From positions 62,001 through 126,000 of the forward strand of contig NJFT01000094.1 in the NCBI GenBank assembly GCA_002221725.1: a stretch of DNA of 64,000 nt, given 5' to 3'. Numbering within the stretch: the stretch's first letter is position 1; every line of letters begins with the position of its first letter. This document shows positions 21,741-34,431 of this stretch, one piece after another. A model generated the notes under the pieces. That model was not told the origin of the DNA. It saw only the letters and a program-made list of their open reading frames with translations, and did not search any database. Origin of the DNA: Scedosporium boydii (Eukaryota > Ascomycota > Sordariomycetes > Microascales > Microascaceae). Both the position numbers and the translations under genes were made by a program.

Positions 21741-24156
21741 CTAGTTAATCTGCACCTTTTGGAACTCTGTAATGAGATCATTGACCTGCCGCATACTAGT
21801 CTGATCGTACTTTCTCAAAATGGGGTCGGTAGATTCTGTGCTCCCATCAGCCACCGCCTGGTCGAATGAAGGGGGGAGCCGGTTCGCTGCAATAATGCGA
21901 TCCACGACGACGTTGGTGAGCAGCCAGAACTCCGGGGCGAAGCGCATGAAACCAACTCTCTTCCACATGTTTTCGCCGGGTATGAAGTCCTTCGGCAAGA
22001 CCATCGCATGGGGCGGCGATGTAGAGAGCTGGTCGGTGTATGCCTCCCAAACTAGATGCCAGTTGGAGAGGGCGAGACGGACGATCCGACAATCCTCCGT
22101 AACGAATGAATTCTGCTGGAGAAATAGCAACGAATGGAAGGCTGGCATGGATATGCCATGTTAGGATTAACGTGTAGCAAATCAGAAACGATTGGGTAGA
22201 TCCGTACCGAGCAGAATTGCAAACAGATTCAAGGGTCCGAGATCTGCAAGATGTATATACGTCTCTGGAACTATGGTGTTCTTGCAGAACATCTCCACTG
22301 CGCCTCGGAAAGTGAGGTTCTTCATCACGGCGGAGCGCTGGAGCCACTGTTGTATCTCCCAAGCACATTGGTCGCCGGTTGGGGCTTGGAAGCAGGCTTC
22401 GGGCCAGGCCAAGTGCATCAGCATTTCTCTAATGACCAGTCGAGGAGGTAGGTTGTTGAAAACGACGAAGGCATTATCAAAGAGAAATATCCACAAGAAT
22501 GTCCTAAGATTGTATTAGCAGCCTGCTCTCGATGTTCCATCCGTAAGTTGACTCCTCACCGGATCAGCTCTTCCCTAGCGACATAATCCTTCCAGTCGAA
22601 GTTGTACATATTGAGGGGATCATAGTCGAGGTGCCGCGCAGACACCATCCCGATATCACGGGCCACCTGGGAAAAGGGTTATAACTCTATTCCACGCGAG
22701 CCTCGGGTTGCAATGCTTACCGACACTACCGTGGCGAAGCGGTAACGTCGAACTCGTCGCTTACTGGAATCAGTGCCCTCCCAGTTCTGGTAAACACATA
22801 CGATATAAGCGGCTTGGAGGGCCTGGATCTTGCGTCTGTTGAAACTCGGTATCCACGGAGCTATCTCTGCGTTGGACCGCGTCTCACAGCAGAAATCGTC
22901 GTCAGTAAAGACAATTTCTTCGATACAGTTGTACCACATCCTAGCCTGTTCGTTGTCTGCAGGATCGGGCGAAATGGAGGCTCCTAAATTTTGTCTTCTT
23001 GTCAGTATTACAACTTCTAGGTTAGGAATTGCTGAACATGTCTGAGCGGTATAACCTCTGAAACAGTCTTACCGATGAGAGCCATGCTCGCAACAAGTGC
23101 ATACTTGGAGTTTGCAGGGTCAAAGGAAAAGCGATGTACGAAATTAACATTGGGGTGCCACACTTCCCAGTATATCCCCAGGAACTTTCTGATATTTCTT
23201 GGGGAAAAGAACTGCAGGCACTGCTGCTCGAGGGCGGGCGACCACCTAAGTGTCACGGGGCTATTCCGGGCCTTCATTGTGACCACCTCCTTGACACCGA
23301 GCAGAATTTCGTATGTTTTGAGGACCAGGGGATCTTGGAGAACTGGAGTTTGAGTGAATGCTTCGGGCGTTGTGGCGAGGTCGACTGGATCTGCGGCCTC
23401 AGCCAGATGCTCGGCAGCAGTCTGAGCCTGAAGGATGGCTGAAAGCACCTGGATACGAAGATTTTCTGTGGCACAGTCAAACGAGACTAACAGGCCAGTT
23501 CGGCTTGTAAAGTTGTATAAAAAGTCGAAGGAGTATCTGTTCGGCTTAGGAATGGTCGTATCCTCCAAGCTTTCCGTCGCAACATCGAGAACGTTTGCCC
23601 AGTGGCTATCGTTGGTGGTTTCAGTGCCAAAGACGTCCGAGACCAAAGTGTAAGCACCAGTGACACAATATGAAGGATTGTCGTATATTGGGAACGGCGG
23701 GAAGATCAAAGGGTCGGGTGGTTGACTGGTACCCGGGCTATCACTACTGAGTGAAGTGCCACTCACTTCAACGTCAGGCTTCGATTCCTTATCCTGACTC
23801 TCATCAATGATGCTATCTCCTCGGCGGGTGAAAGTGCACCTCACGGATTTGCGACGGCAATTCTCACAGGGTTGACCCTCGGTGCATGCTTTCTTCTGCT
23901 TCATGCAAAAATCACACGCGCGACGTCTGCTCTGGGAAGGCGGGGCACCACCGCCTACCTCGCAGCTTTGGCAGGTTTGGGCATGGCGTTTGAGTACGTC
24001 AGCCCTCTGGAACGAACTGCGGCACCAAGGGCACATGAAGGGCCTGTCACTTGTGTGGGTTGCGACATGCCGCCGGAGGTGTACCCTCCGCTTGTAGCGC
24101 TTGGGGCATATCGAGCAGGCGAAGGTGGGTTCGGAGTCGGGGCCGTCGTCGGACAT
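21741..24156 (-). CDS. C2H2 plus Zn2Cys6 dual-domain transcription factor
   Basis: Five exons (24156-23073, 22983-22721, 22666-22560, 22503-22208, 22141-21741) give 716 residues with frame kept at each join. The N-terminus has two zinc fingers: C14/C17/H30/H34, then a C2HC finger at C42/C45/H58/C62. A complete Zn2Cys6 cluster follows at residues 81-107 (ACDFCMKQKKAC to CENCRRKSVRC). After an acidic, proline-rich linker comes the fungal regulator homology domain (FLGIYWEVWHPNVNFVHRFS; ALQAAYIVCVYQNWEG; VARDIGMVSARHL). The same double DNA-binding layout occurs in the melanin regulator Cmr1/Pig1, but this protein is shorter and I do not claim orthology. It is divergent from the P450 gene across 1.3 kb and could regulate it. 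Confidence 0.92.
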
Positions 24157-25454
24157 TACTGATGGATGATAGCTGCGTCGATGTGGGTTGAGGTGACTTG
24201 GAGGTGACTGGTTCGGTTGCCGGGCTAGGGTAAATGAGAAATTGAAAATTTGTGGCGATGGAGAGAAGCAAAAGAAACCCTCTTCTCGGGAGAGTAGTAG
24301 TATAGTGGTGATGTTGAAGCCCTCAAGGGAGGACGAAACCGATTAGAGAGCGACGAGGACGACAATTGTGATGGGAGAGAAGGCAATGTGTCAGGCAATA
24401 GGTCGGGGCAAGTTCATCCCCATGCTAACTTCGGTTCTTAGGCTCCGGGGGGCAAGTAAAGCTCGACACTTGTTCGTATCATGTGACGACAATGCTATCA
24501 ATTTATGCTTGACATAGTACCTTAATATTGTCTAATCGAGATTGATGGAGAGGGAAGCATTCGTGGCTCGACGCTAACGTCCATCCTAAAACGCCGATGC
24601 TGGTATCCGCTGTAACCCCAGAATTCGGATATCAGTAACCACCAAGTGGTGCTCTCCATTTAGTCTACGCTTGGGCTGTCGCTTTTGTAAATCCCTTCCC
24701 GAATCCCGAATCTACATCATCAAAACTGGGACGAAGCAACTCGGAAAGAAGTAATACCTGTCCACACCTTCCACTACGAGGTCTGACGGACGGGTGTACA
24801 CCAAGTTGTAAAAACTACTAACTATTTTACCGAGATTGGTTGAATAGGGCGATTGGCATTGGGAAAAGATCATCGGGGACCTAGTCTTGGGCCTAGGCTT
24901 CTTACCTAGTCTGGAAACGGCTGCGACTTAACCCCCGCAAAAATACCATGCACGCCCCCTCTTCCTTGTTTTCCCCGCATGAATCCAGTACGAAGTATGA
25001 AGACTGGCTTCGTTTAGCGGCTGCGAAATATCGATAGTGCCCTCAACTGCCTTCCCGAAATACATCCCCAAGACCTAAGTAAGTTTAAATCAATCGCAGC
25101 CGTCAAGGGTGATCCAGTCCCCGGGATCAACCTGGGGTAGGTGACCCCCTCTTGGGAGTGCGGGTTCCGCCTTGGGTCGGAGGCGATGTGGGTACTGTCG
25201 ATGTGGGGTACTGTCGGTGTGGGTTTCCTCTGGAATCTGGATGCGAGTCCTCTCAGCTGCCAAGACGATCGTAGGGTCATCGGAGATGGTATGCTTCCGA
25301 AAGGCTTCGGGTGGGGAGTAGGTTTCATGAGAAAGTACAGTTCCAATAGTGAATGGGCTTCATATATAGAGATGCGGAGCCAGATGGAATGAAAGAGAAG
25401 AAAGTTATCGAGGCATATCCTTCCTATCTCATCTAAAAACATCCACCGCCCGCC
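24157..25454. other. Divergent promoter region, regulator and P450
   Basis: About 1.3 kb separating two divergent genes. No coding sequence is recognised. It must contain both promoters. I see no repeated motif comparable to the CGG-N8-CCG sites. Confidence 0.45.
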
Positions 25455-27200
25455 ATGATTCTCGATTCTGTACTAGAGAAGGTTGCCACTTCCAAGGCCC
25501 TCTTTGTCCTCACGCCGCCGGCAGCTGTAGTCTTCTGGCTTCTAGGAGCCGCGTATTCATATTTCTTCCACCCTTACGCTGATATTCCGGGCCCCTCCTG
25601 GGCCAAGGTAACACGGCTTTGGCTTGCCCGTCAAGTCTTCGCCGGCGACCTTGACAAGACACAGAGGGGTCTACACGAGAAATATGGTACGACTCGCACT
25701 CCTTACGTTTACTTCACTTCTCCACTAACCAACGGCTATAGGGCCTATCGTGCGCATTGCCCCTAATGAAGTCTCCATTTCCGATCCTGCTGCAGTCAAG
25801 ACCATCTATTCTGTAAACGCAGGCTTCACTAAGACGGATTTCTATACGCCCTTCGCATCACACCTGTCACCCAATGAGGACCTCTTTACTCAGCGGGACG
25901 AAAAGATTCATGCCCAGCGCCGGAGATTCGTCAATAACCTCTATTCACTCAGCAGTATTCTTCAATCTGAGAAATACATCGACGCATGTAGCAAAGTATT
26001 CACTGCTCGGTTAGACGAGTTCGCCGCCTCCGGTGCAAGCTTTGATCTCGGCTTATGGCTTCAGATGTACGCGTTTGACGTCGTTGGCGAACTCTTCTTC
26101 GGTCAGCAGTTTGGATTCATGGAGAAGAGTTATGACTACGGAGGCTACATCGAGTCTTTGGATACCCTGCTACCAGCCGTCGCCGTTTCTTGCGTCCTGC
26201 CGTCCTACGTACGCCCTCTGACGGTGCTGGGCCATCTCTTCCCACCCATGCACAGGGCATTGAAGGGCTACAATGACATAGTGATTGCCGCCAAAACTAC
26301 CGTGGCCTCTCGTCAGAAGCTGATGCAGGAAAACAAAGTAGGGAGGTGCGTTTGCCTTGTTTCACAAGCCATGCTATGGCTCATAGCTGTCGTTCCACAA
26401 ACTAACCTGGTCCCTATCTCACCAGGTCCGATCTTTTGGATAAGCTGTTCAAGATCATGAATGAAAAGGAAGACTTCGCCATTTGTGACATTACTACTGA
26501 GACTTGGGTTTCACTCTTCGCCGGTTCTGACACGACAGCCATTGCGATGCGCTCGATAATGTACAACATCATGAGAGATCGTGATATCTACGACAAGGTC
26601 ACTGCTGAAATTGATCAGGCTACGGCGGAAGGAAAACTTGGTAATCCAATCACCTATGCTGAGGCTATCAAACTTCCCTACTTCGTTGCCTGTTGCAAAG
26701 AAGGCTTCCGTGTCCACCCCAGTGTCGGTATGTCGATGCCTCGACATGTCCCCGCAAATGGCGTCACGATCTCTGGTCGGTTCTTCCCCGAAGGGAGTCG
26801 AGTTGGTATGAGTGGCGCTGTCCTTCATTATGACAAGTCAATCTTTGGCGAGGGCGCAGATGTGTATAATCCCGAAAGGTGGTTCCGGCCCGGTACCGAA
26901 GTCATGGAGCGCCACATGTTGCACTTTGGCGCCGGACCGCGGACATGTGTGGGTAAGAATGTACGTAAATTCCCCCCAACCCAACCACCCCTATACATGC
27001 ATCTTCGTTTACGTAGGAATCCTAGCTGACCACAGCCCTGCAAAAAGATTTCGCTTGCTGAGATCCATAAACTTCTCCCTCACATCCTCCGTCGATATAC
27101 CTTCGAACTCGTCGAACCGCAAAAGGAGATTAGGACCTTGAACTATTGGTTCAACAAGCAGATGGGGATTAATGTCCGAGCTACTCGTCGAACTGTTTAA
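25455..27200 (+). CDS. Cytochrome P450 (pisatin-demethylase-like)
   Basis: Four exons (25455-25686, 25742-26345, 26426-26960, 27048-27200) give 507 residues. The start has one hydrophobic anchor (about residues 15-36) followed by the HPYADIPGP hinge, so the enzyme is ER-bound. The oxygen-binding I-helix motif is AGSDTT (about residue 311). The K-helix ExxR is EGFR (371-374), the PxRW-type motif is NPERWF, and the haem loop FGAGPRTCVGKN supplies C453. All P450 landmarks are intact and the length is normal. The sequence style (SLAEIHKLLPHILRRYTFEL at the end, HEKYGPIVRIAPNEVS early) fits the fungal pisatin-demethylase-like group, which oxidise small aromatic or phytoalexin substrates. The actual substrate is unknown. 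This is the last gene before the AT-rich repeat compartment. Confidence 0.93.
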
Positions 27201-27379
27201 ATGAGGAAAGAAATTCCGTTATACCATCACCGTGGGAGTGTGTGTGGATTTTACCAAGCAGAGACAGTCTGAAGAAACGACCCTACGGATCCTAGGTGTT
27301 AGATGAGACGAATCTAGACAACTGCACCTTCCGCAGCCCGCGTGACCCGTCGCCCCTTTTGCTCAGGCTTGCTCAGGGC

Positions 27380-27470
27380 CTGCTCACCTCTACCTCACCC
27401 TAGCCATCCTTTTAGATAAAGATCATGCCCTACCCTGCTCACCTTTACTCACTCTAGCCACTATTTTAAG
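27380..27470 (+). repeat. Two imperfect direct copies of about 38 bp
   Basis: CTGCTCACCTCTACCTCACC at about 27380 recurs as CTGCTCACCTTTACTCACTC at about 27435. Both are followed by CTAGCCA and a T-rich stretch. The pair sits just before the base composition falls sharply. Confidence 0.5.
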
Positions 27471-28734
27471 CAGGGACCCTACAGTAATAGACTAAGAATT
27501 ACTTCAACTCTAGCTGAGGGGTCCACCTAATGTAACCTAAAATAAGTCCCTGTCTAGACTTAATAAAAGATACAGCACTACCTCATTTATATATATATCA
27601 TCTTCTCTTCCCTATTTTCCTTAGTCCCTAGAGACTTAAATATACTATCTTCCTCCTTATCTTCTCTCTTCTTTCCCTCCTATAGCCTCTATCTTCCTTA
27701 TCTTTATAAATAATATACTTAAAGTCTTATAATTATATTTCTTATAAAAGTTTTTTTCTTATATTTTAATTATCTCTATTTTCTATATTTCTTAATAGAG
27801 AAACTAAGCTATAAATATAAATATAAAAATAATTATATATAGCTTAGTAAAAATATAAATATATAAAGATATTATAATTAAATAAGCTAAATAAAAAGGC
27901 TTTATAAAAGATTATTTAAAGATTAATATCTATATAATTTATAAAAAGCTTAAGTAAAAAAGTAAAGCTAAATATAACTAAAAGCTTTAAATATAATATT
28001 TATAAGTAAATTTACTAATAAATAATTAGAAGTTAATAGCTAATAGCTTTTAAATATATAAAAAAATAAAAGCTTTTTAATTCTTAAGATATATAAATAA
28101 TAAAGTATTTTACTAAAATTATAATATTTAAAATAATTAGTAAACTTAATAATAAAAATAGGCTATTAATTATTAATAGCTTATAATATAAAATATATTA
28201 GTTTTATAATATATAAGAGTAATATTATATTATAATCTAATAATATTTTTAAATATTAAATATTTAATAATATTAATTAATATAAATTATTATATTATTA
28301 AAATTAAGATCTACTATAATATTAACTAGTAAAAAGTATATTAAAAGTAAACTAGCTAATAATCTTAACTTAAAAGATTTATATTAAGATTAGAAATTTT
28401 TAATAATAAAAAACTATATTAAATTATATAAATAATTATAATTTAATAACTATTATAATTATATATATAAAAAATATTATATAAATAATACTAACCTATT
28501 ATATATATATTATTTCCCCTCTACTTATCTTAAGAAATTATATTAAGTAAAATAAAAAATAAGAAGTAAGTAATTAATAATAATATTAACTTAAATTAAT
28601 ATTATAATAAGATCTTATCTTCTTAATTAAATAGAAAGATAGAGAGCTAGATCTTAAATTAAAGGTCTAGAAAAGGAAGTATAAAGAAAAGATTAAAAAA
28701 TAATAAGTAATATAATATTTTTTACTATACTACT

Positions 28735-29226
28735 ATGTTAGTATGTAGGGCGACTGGCGGCGGCGCCGCCACATTGCTGATCGGTGCCGCCACCGGAAGC
28801 CCGACGTGCCACACATCCGAACCTCACTTACACATAAAAGGATGATGGGCCCCTATTTTTTATAGACTAGTTCTTAGAAAAGGAGTACAGCGCAGAAGCA
28901 GGCAGGACGGCATCGCAGTTGGAGCGATCAGTTGTTTCCTGATGGCTAGATCGTTGTCGTAGCAGACGTTCTTTACTATTCTTTTCTCAATATTACTTCT
29001 TTTCCTATCTTCACATATCTTCTTCTTTCCTTTGGATGTGATGTCCCACGACGCAGATTCCGACTGATCATCACCTTCCCGACGTCCTACTTGACCATCA
29101 GACCATTCCGACAACCATTGGACCATTTCTTCCTTGCAGTGTAGCTCCCAGCCACTGCCGATTATTCTCTTGAGAGGGCGGCACAGTCTTGTTTGTGTTA
29201 TTAGTTGTGCTGCCCGGCTCCGACAA
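28735..29226. mobile_element. GC-rich 492-bp interspersed element, copy 1
   Basis: Sharply GC-richer than its surroundings. It begins ATGTTAGTATG and ends GGCTCCGACAA, flanked by ACTACT at 28729-28734 and again at 29227-29232. Near the start is a GGCGGCGGCGCCGCC palindrome, a TATA-like CATAAAAGG follows, and near the end is a hairpin with GGGCGGCACA and TGTGCTGCCC arms. A second copy lies at 46549-47043. The near-inverted ends TGTTRG and CCGACA suggest a solo LTR, but the 6-bp duplication and the extra A residues outside the TG/CA ends leave a small non-autonomous element possible. It encodes nothing recognisable. Confidence 0.7.
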
Positions 29227-29232
29227 ACTACT

Positions 29233-29660
29233 AATTACTACTTAGGCTAGAATATATAATATCTAAGAAGATATTATTAAAGCTAGGTCTACTACCTCTT
29301 TATATATAGCTAATACTTTTCTAACTAGTAAATATTATTTTATTTAAGGTAGTTAAGAGTAACCTTACTATTAAAGATATCTTTAACCTTATTTTACTAA
29401 AAAGTTAAAAATAATAAGTTATAAAATAGGAGAAAAGTATATTAGATAAGCTAGTATTTTTAAAATAAACTATATATAAACTAAAAGAGAAATCTAGAAG
29501 CTTAAAAAGTTAAAGTTATTAAATATTAAAAATTAAATAAAATATATAAGATTTATAAATAGTATAAGCTTATATAACTTATATTAGAAAATCTTTATTA
29601 AGATTAATAATAAGATCAATATATTCTATTTAGTATTAAGACAGGAAATAAGGTAACTAG
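29233..29660. other. Unidentified AT-rich remnant
   Basis: Heavily mutated sequence between the GC-rich element and the next GC-richer fragment. No homology could be recognised by eye. Confidence 0.4.
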
Positions 29661-30126
29661 TGTGAGGAGGGTTCGGTTCTCTTATGTAGAGTGGAAGAGC
29701 GGCAGCGAAAGAACTTTCTTCCTTGCCCAGGGGGCAGAGCATAGTTATTTCCTTTCTTTTCTTCCTTCTCATTAGATAGAGGGAAGTTTATCTTCTTTAG
29801 GTTCTTCATCATTATTAGTTCTTTCTTTAATTCAATTGACTTCTTTTACCCAGTTCTAACTGGTCTTCGTCATTGGTGACGTCCTGCTGCTTGTTCCGGC
29901 TTAACATATGTCACAGGGTGCTCCTTTGGGCACTGACATAATTCTTCAACCTCCCCCTATTTGGAGGTCTTCTTCTTTCTGATCTGGCTCTATTCCCGTT
30001 GATCAACAGTTCCGACAACTGTCCATTCCTATCAGGAGTTCTACAGCAGCTTCTTACAGGAAATACCACAAACTATTGACCGAACTATTCTCTTTTTTAT
30101 ACAGTGTACGGGTAGGCTATACTACT
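29661..30126 (+). mobile_element. GC-richer retroelement-like fragment (LTR-like plus leader frame)
   Basis: A 246-bp block, 29661-29906, starts TGTGAGG and ends CTTAACA, as an LTR would. Immediately after it an ATG at 29908 opens a frame of about 76 codons, broken once by TGA at 29980 (a change expected from CGA under RIP) and ended at the junction with element Z. Composition is much less AT-rich than either flank. I do not recognise the protein; a Copia-type gag start is one possibility. The 3' part of the element is missing. Confidence 0.4.
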
Positions 30127-31059
30127 CCGTTTCAATAGTAGTAATCTTATTAGCCTTAGTATAAAACTAGTCCTTATAATAATATAGATAGGTTTTTATT
30201 TAAATTAAAAATTTTTATAGCTAATATTATTAGTTACTATACTTATTTAATATAGTTATTTTAAGCTTAGGTCTTACTAGTATAATAATTAGGATAGCTT
30301 CCTAAGCTACCTTATTAGTATTTTTATTTACTAGATTAATTACTTTATTTTAATAAGTTACTACTTAAGTTTATTATTTTTCTTATATTAATAAGTAGTA
30401 AACTTCTTAGCTTTTTTTATCTTTACTTTCTACTTATCTATAGTATCTTATAGTTTTTTAATAATAATAATATTATTGTCCTTATTATTATTAAAGTTAT
30501 TCTTAGCTTTAGTAAAAGATAATATAGTTACTTCTTATATCTTAATCTTATTATTTAATTTAATAAATATTTTTTTTTTATAGATACTATAATTTCTAGA
30601 TATTAATACTACTTAATAGAGTTACTTACTAAATAAAAGTAGTTAATATATTATAATCTTAGTACTAGTCTATTAATAGTATTAAGTAAATATAACTAAT
30701 AATAAGATTAAAAGTTATTTATTAATAATAAAGTAAAATAGTTAAATAAAATTTATAAGATATTAATAAGAAGTATATATTTAAGTATAGGAGTATAGTT
30801 ATATTTAAATTAATTATTAGAGAGTTTTAAAAGATAAACTAGATATGTAGTAGAATTTATAACTTATATAGATATTTTTCTTCTAAGCTCTCTATATAAG
30901 TTAGTCTTTAAGTTAACTAACTAGTTGCTTTCCTCTATAATTAGTTAGTTACTTACTAAGATAACTAATTAGTTATTCTTAGTAAAGGCGATTATATAAC
31001 TTATAATTTTACTATATTATACTACTTCCTTACAACCTGGTCGCGGCCATGTCATAATA
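30127..31059 (-). mobile_element. Truncated Gypsy element Z
   Basis: Minus-strand relative of element Y. It consists of one LTR (31059-30649) plus about 520 bp of the following leader and gag region, which aligns with the sequence after the left LTR of Y. It breaks off near 30,127 at the border with the GC-richer fragment. No second LTR of this type was found to the left. Confidence 0.65.
30649..31059 (-). repeat. LTR of element Z (411 bp)
   Basis: On the minus strand it starts TATTATGACATGGCCGCGAC and ends GATTATAATA, like the 411-bp left LTR of Y. The GC-rich start is unmutated here, whereas the Y copies are damaged. Confidence 0.7.
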
Positions 31060-31626
31060 TCTTAAACTTATAAGAGATATTAAATATAGTATATTAAATA
31101 TAATAATTTTAGTCTCTATTATTATTATTAATTATAAAGAATTAATTATATAAAAAAAAGAATAGATAAGATTTATATTCTACTTTAAGCTTTTAAGTAT
31201 ATAAAAAAAAAAAAAAAAAAAAAACCTTTTTAGTTTTCTTCTATTATAGGAAAGTATATCTTACTAATTAAGTATAAAGTAAGATTAAGCAACTTAGAAG
31301 TCAGGTTACTAACCTTTATACTTAATTACACTATAGCTAAGAGGACATATATCTGTCCTCTAGCCTTAAAATACTAGGAGCTCTTCTTATACCTAAAGAC
31401 TTAGCTATTATTTACTTTAAGATATTAAAATCTAATATAGCTTATAAGCTAAGCTTTAGATTATTTAGTAATATCCTATTATAAAAAGGACTTTATATTA
31501 CTATAGCTTAATTAGAGTAGATATTATATTATAGCCTAGCCTTAATAGTTTACTTTTTTAATTATATTAAATTTTATTTTACTTTAATTCTCTATAAGCT
31601 AATAGTAAATTAAAGTATATAATTAT
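31060..31626. other. AT-rich spacer between Z and X
   Basis: Holds a run of 22 A at 31203-31224 and the structured patch listed separately. No coding sequence seen. Confidence 0.4.
31265..31361. repeat. Inverted repeat and adjoining hairpin
   Basis: TAATTAAGTATAAAG at 31265-31279 is exactly inverted at 31314-31328. It is followed by a perfect 8-bp hairpin, AGAGGACA and TGTCCTCT around a 6-nt loop (31340-31361). This could be a remnant of a small foldback or MITE-like element. Confidence 0.45.
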
Positions 31627-32071
31627 TATCACGGGCTGACCTTTATACAGGCCCAAAGGCGGTGACAGACAGCATAACTAGAGAGTGCGGGCACCTGCCT
31701 ACAGGCATCTAATATACCAAAAATGCGATTGGAGGATAGAAGAAGTGATTAGTATCGATTATCCCTATAATTATTTCAATCAGCTAGCAATTAGTTCCGA
31801 TTGCCTAAGGAAGACTTCTAATTACTTAGAGAACTTAGAAGAAGGAAAAGTCTATATAAACTATAAATTCTACTATATTACTAGTTATCTTTTAAATCTT
31901 TTTAATAGTTAATTTAAGTATAATTATACTTTTATACTTAAATATATACTTCTTATTAATATCTTATAAATACTATCTAACTACCTTATTTACTTTATAA
32001 TAGGTTCCTTCAATTCTATTACTAACTATATTTATTTAATAATCTAAAAAGTTAATATTAGGATTATAATA
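31627..32071 (+). repeat. Left LTR of element X (445 bp)
   Basis: Begins TATCACGGGCTGACC (an altered TG start) and ends GGATTATAATA. The first 180 bp or so keep normal GC content, unlike the right LTR. Confidence 0.8.
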
Positions 32072-34431
32072 TATTAATTATTCTTATTTAATAAATAACT
32101 TTATTAGATAATACTAATATCTAAAAATTATAATATCTATAAAGAAAAAGATATTTATTAAATTAAATAATAAGATTAAGATACTTAAAGTAATTATACC
32201 TATTATTAAAGCTAGTAATAATTTTAATAATAAAAAAACTTAATATAATAAAAATATTAAAAAGATCTATAATACTATTAGATACTAGTAAAATTAACTA
32301 AAGATAACTAAGGACTTTATTAATTACTAAAATAAAAAAAATAGAGAACTTAATTAGTACTTTATTAATATAAAATAAGTAATCTAATAATATATTAAAT
32401 AATAAATTATCTAGTTAAAGTAGATAATCTAATAATTAAATACTAATATAGTAGTCTAAGGAGGCTAAGTGCCCTTTATACTTACTATACTTACTATATC
32501 TAAGCTTAAGATTACTATATCTAATAAGTATAGGAGAAACTAATAGAAATTATAAAAGTTCCTAACTTAGATAAAAACCTACCTATAATATTATAAAAAA
32601 TAGTTTTATACTAAGGCTAATAAAGTTATTACTATAGCCTAATACTTTATAAATAATATATTTATATAGTTTAAACTTACTCTTTAAGACTACTAGGAAA
32701 ATAATAAAATTATATAGAAAGCTAAAACTATTAATATCTTTAAAGATTATAAAGTATTTAAGAAAACCTTTAAAAAAGCTTTTAATAAACTTAATAAATA
32801 ATAAACTATAATCTAATAATTTAAAAAGTTAAGTTAGAAAAGATCTATTATTAAGTATATTACTAAATTTAAGTAAATTACTATATATTTTAATTAAAAA
32901 GATAAATTTTTAATAATTTACTTCTATAATAGATTTAAAAAAGAAGTTAAAGATAAGCTCTATAAATTTAAAAAACTAATATAATTAGTTAAATATATAG
33001 AAAATACTATTAAGATTAATAATTAACTATATAAGTAATAATAGTAAAAGTAGAACTAAACTATAACTAAAATCTATAAGCTATAGGCCCTTACTAATAT
33101 TAAATAGAAATAAAGTAATAATAATATTTTATAAAAGATATACTTAAGCCCTATAAAATTAGAAGCTAATAATAAAGAAACTATCCTTAAAATATTTAAA
33201 AACAAAGTTAGTAAGTATTATATATATAAAAAGTATAAGTATTTTATATAAAAATATTAAAGTATAAAGAAAATATAAGACTAAGATAAGAGAAAGAAGG
33301 CTAACTAGAAGCCTATATTTAAAGGAAAAACTTAATAATTTAAAGCTAATAAAATAGACTATAAGTTTCTATTATAAACTATATACTATAATAATAATTA
33401 TATTATATACTAGAGTAATAAAGATAAAGTAAGCTATTATTTTAAAAAGCTCTAAAACTTTAAAATAATAAGATAAGAGGATATTATTATAATTCCTAAA
33501 ATTGAAAAATAAATTAAGAAGATAATAGAAGAATTACTATTAGAAAGGTTTAATATTTTAGAAAAGAATAATTTATTATATAAAGAATATTATAATAAGA
33601 CTTATTAATATTATTACTAAATATTAAGATTACTATAGTAGTTTATATACTTATAAAAATTAGAAAAGTAAAATAAAGAAAATAAGAAAGGCTTTTACTA
33701 ATAACTTATTATTATAATATTAACTAACTAAGCTTTAGCTAAATACTTAAAAGAGAAGCTAGATATTAACTAAGTAACTAAGAAGATTATTAAGAATCTA
33801 TTTATAAAATACTTATAATTAATATAGGGAAACCTATTATATAAAGATATTTATTAAAAGGTTAAATAATAAATAGAAAAATAATTATAAGATAAGTTAT
33901 AGAAATAATACTTTATAACTTTAAAATAATATAATAAAACTACTATAATAGTAGAATCTATCCTTAGATAATAAAGCCTAGCTAACTAAAAACTTAATAA
34001 ACTTAAAGATACTTTTATAGACTTTAATATATAAATTAATAATATAAAAGAAAAAGGTATACTATAATATAAAATATTATAAAGAAAACTTTAGAAACTT
34101 TAATAATAAGTTTATAGCTTAGAAAAATAAGTTAATCTTATAAAGAATAATACTTCTAACCTAAGATATAAAGAATAGTTTAATAATCTACTAACCTACT
34201 ACTTAAATATACTTAAAAATAAAGAAAAAAGAAAGATACTCTAAGAAATTATTAAAAACTTAGAGGAGGAAATACTCTAATAAATTTTAAAGACTATAAG
34301 AGAGAAACTAGATCTAAAGTAGCTAAAATAAGAAGCTATTTAGTACTTTAAAGACTTATAAAGTATTATAGAATAGTAAACATATTATCTAGAAACCTTA
34401 AGATAACTAGAGCTAGAATTTAGATTTAAGG

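Noticed and set aside
28860..29126. Minus-strand open frame of 88 codons in the GC-rich element (and a shorter one in copy 2)
   Set aside because: It lacks recognisable motifs, and the two copies differ by frame-altering changes, so coding is unlikely.
31203..31224. Poly(A) run as a possible LINE tail
   Set aside because: No upstream reverse transcriptase remnant or target duplication is visible, and long A runs are expected in this AT-rich DNA.
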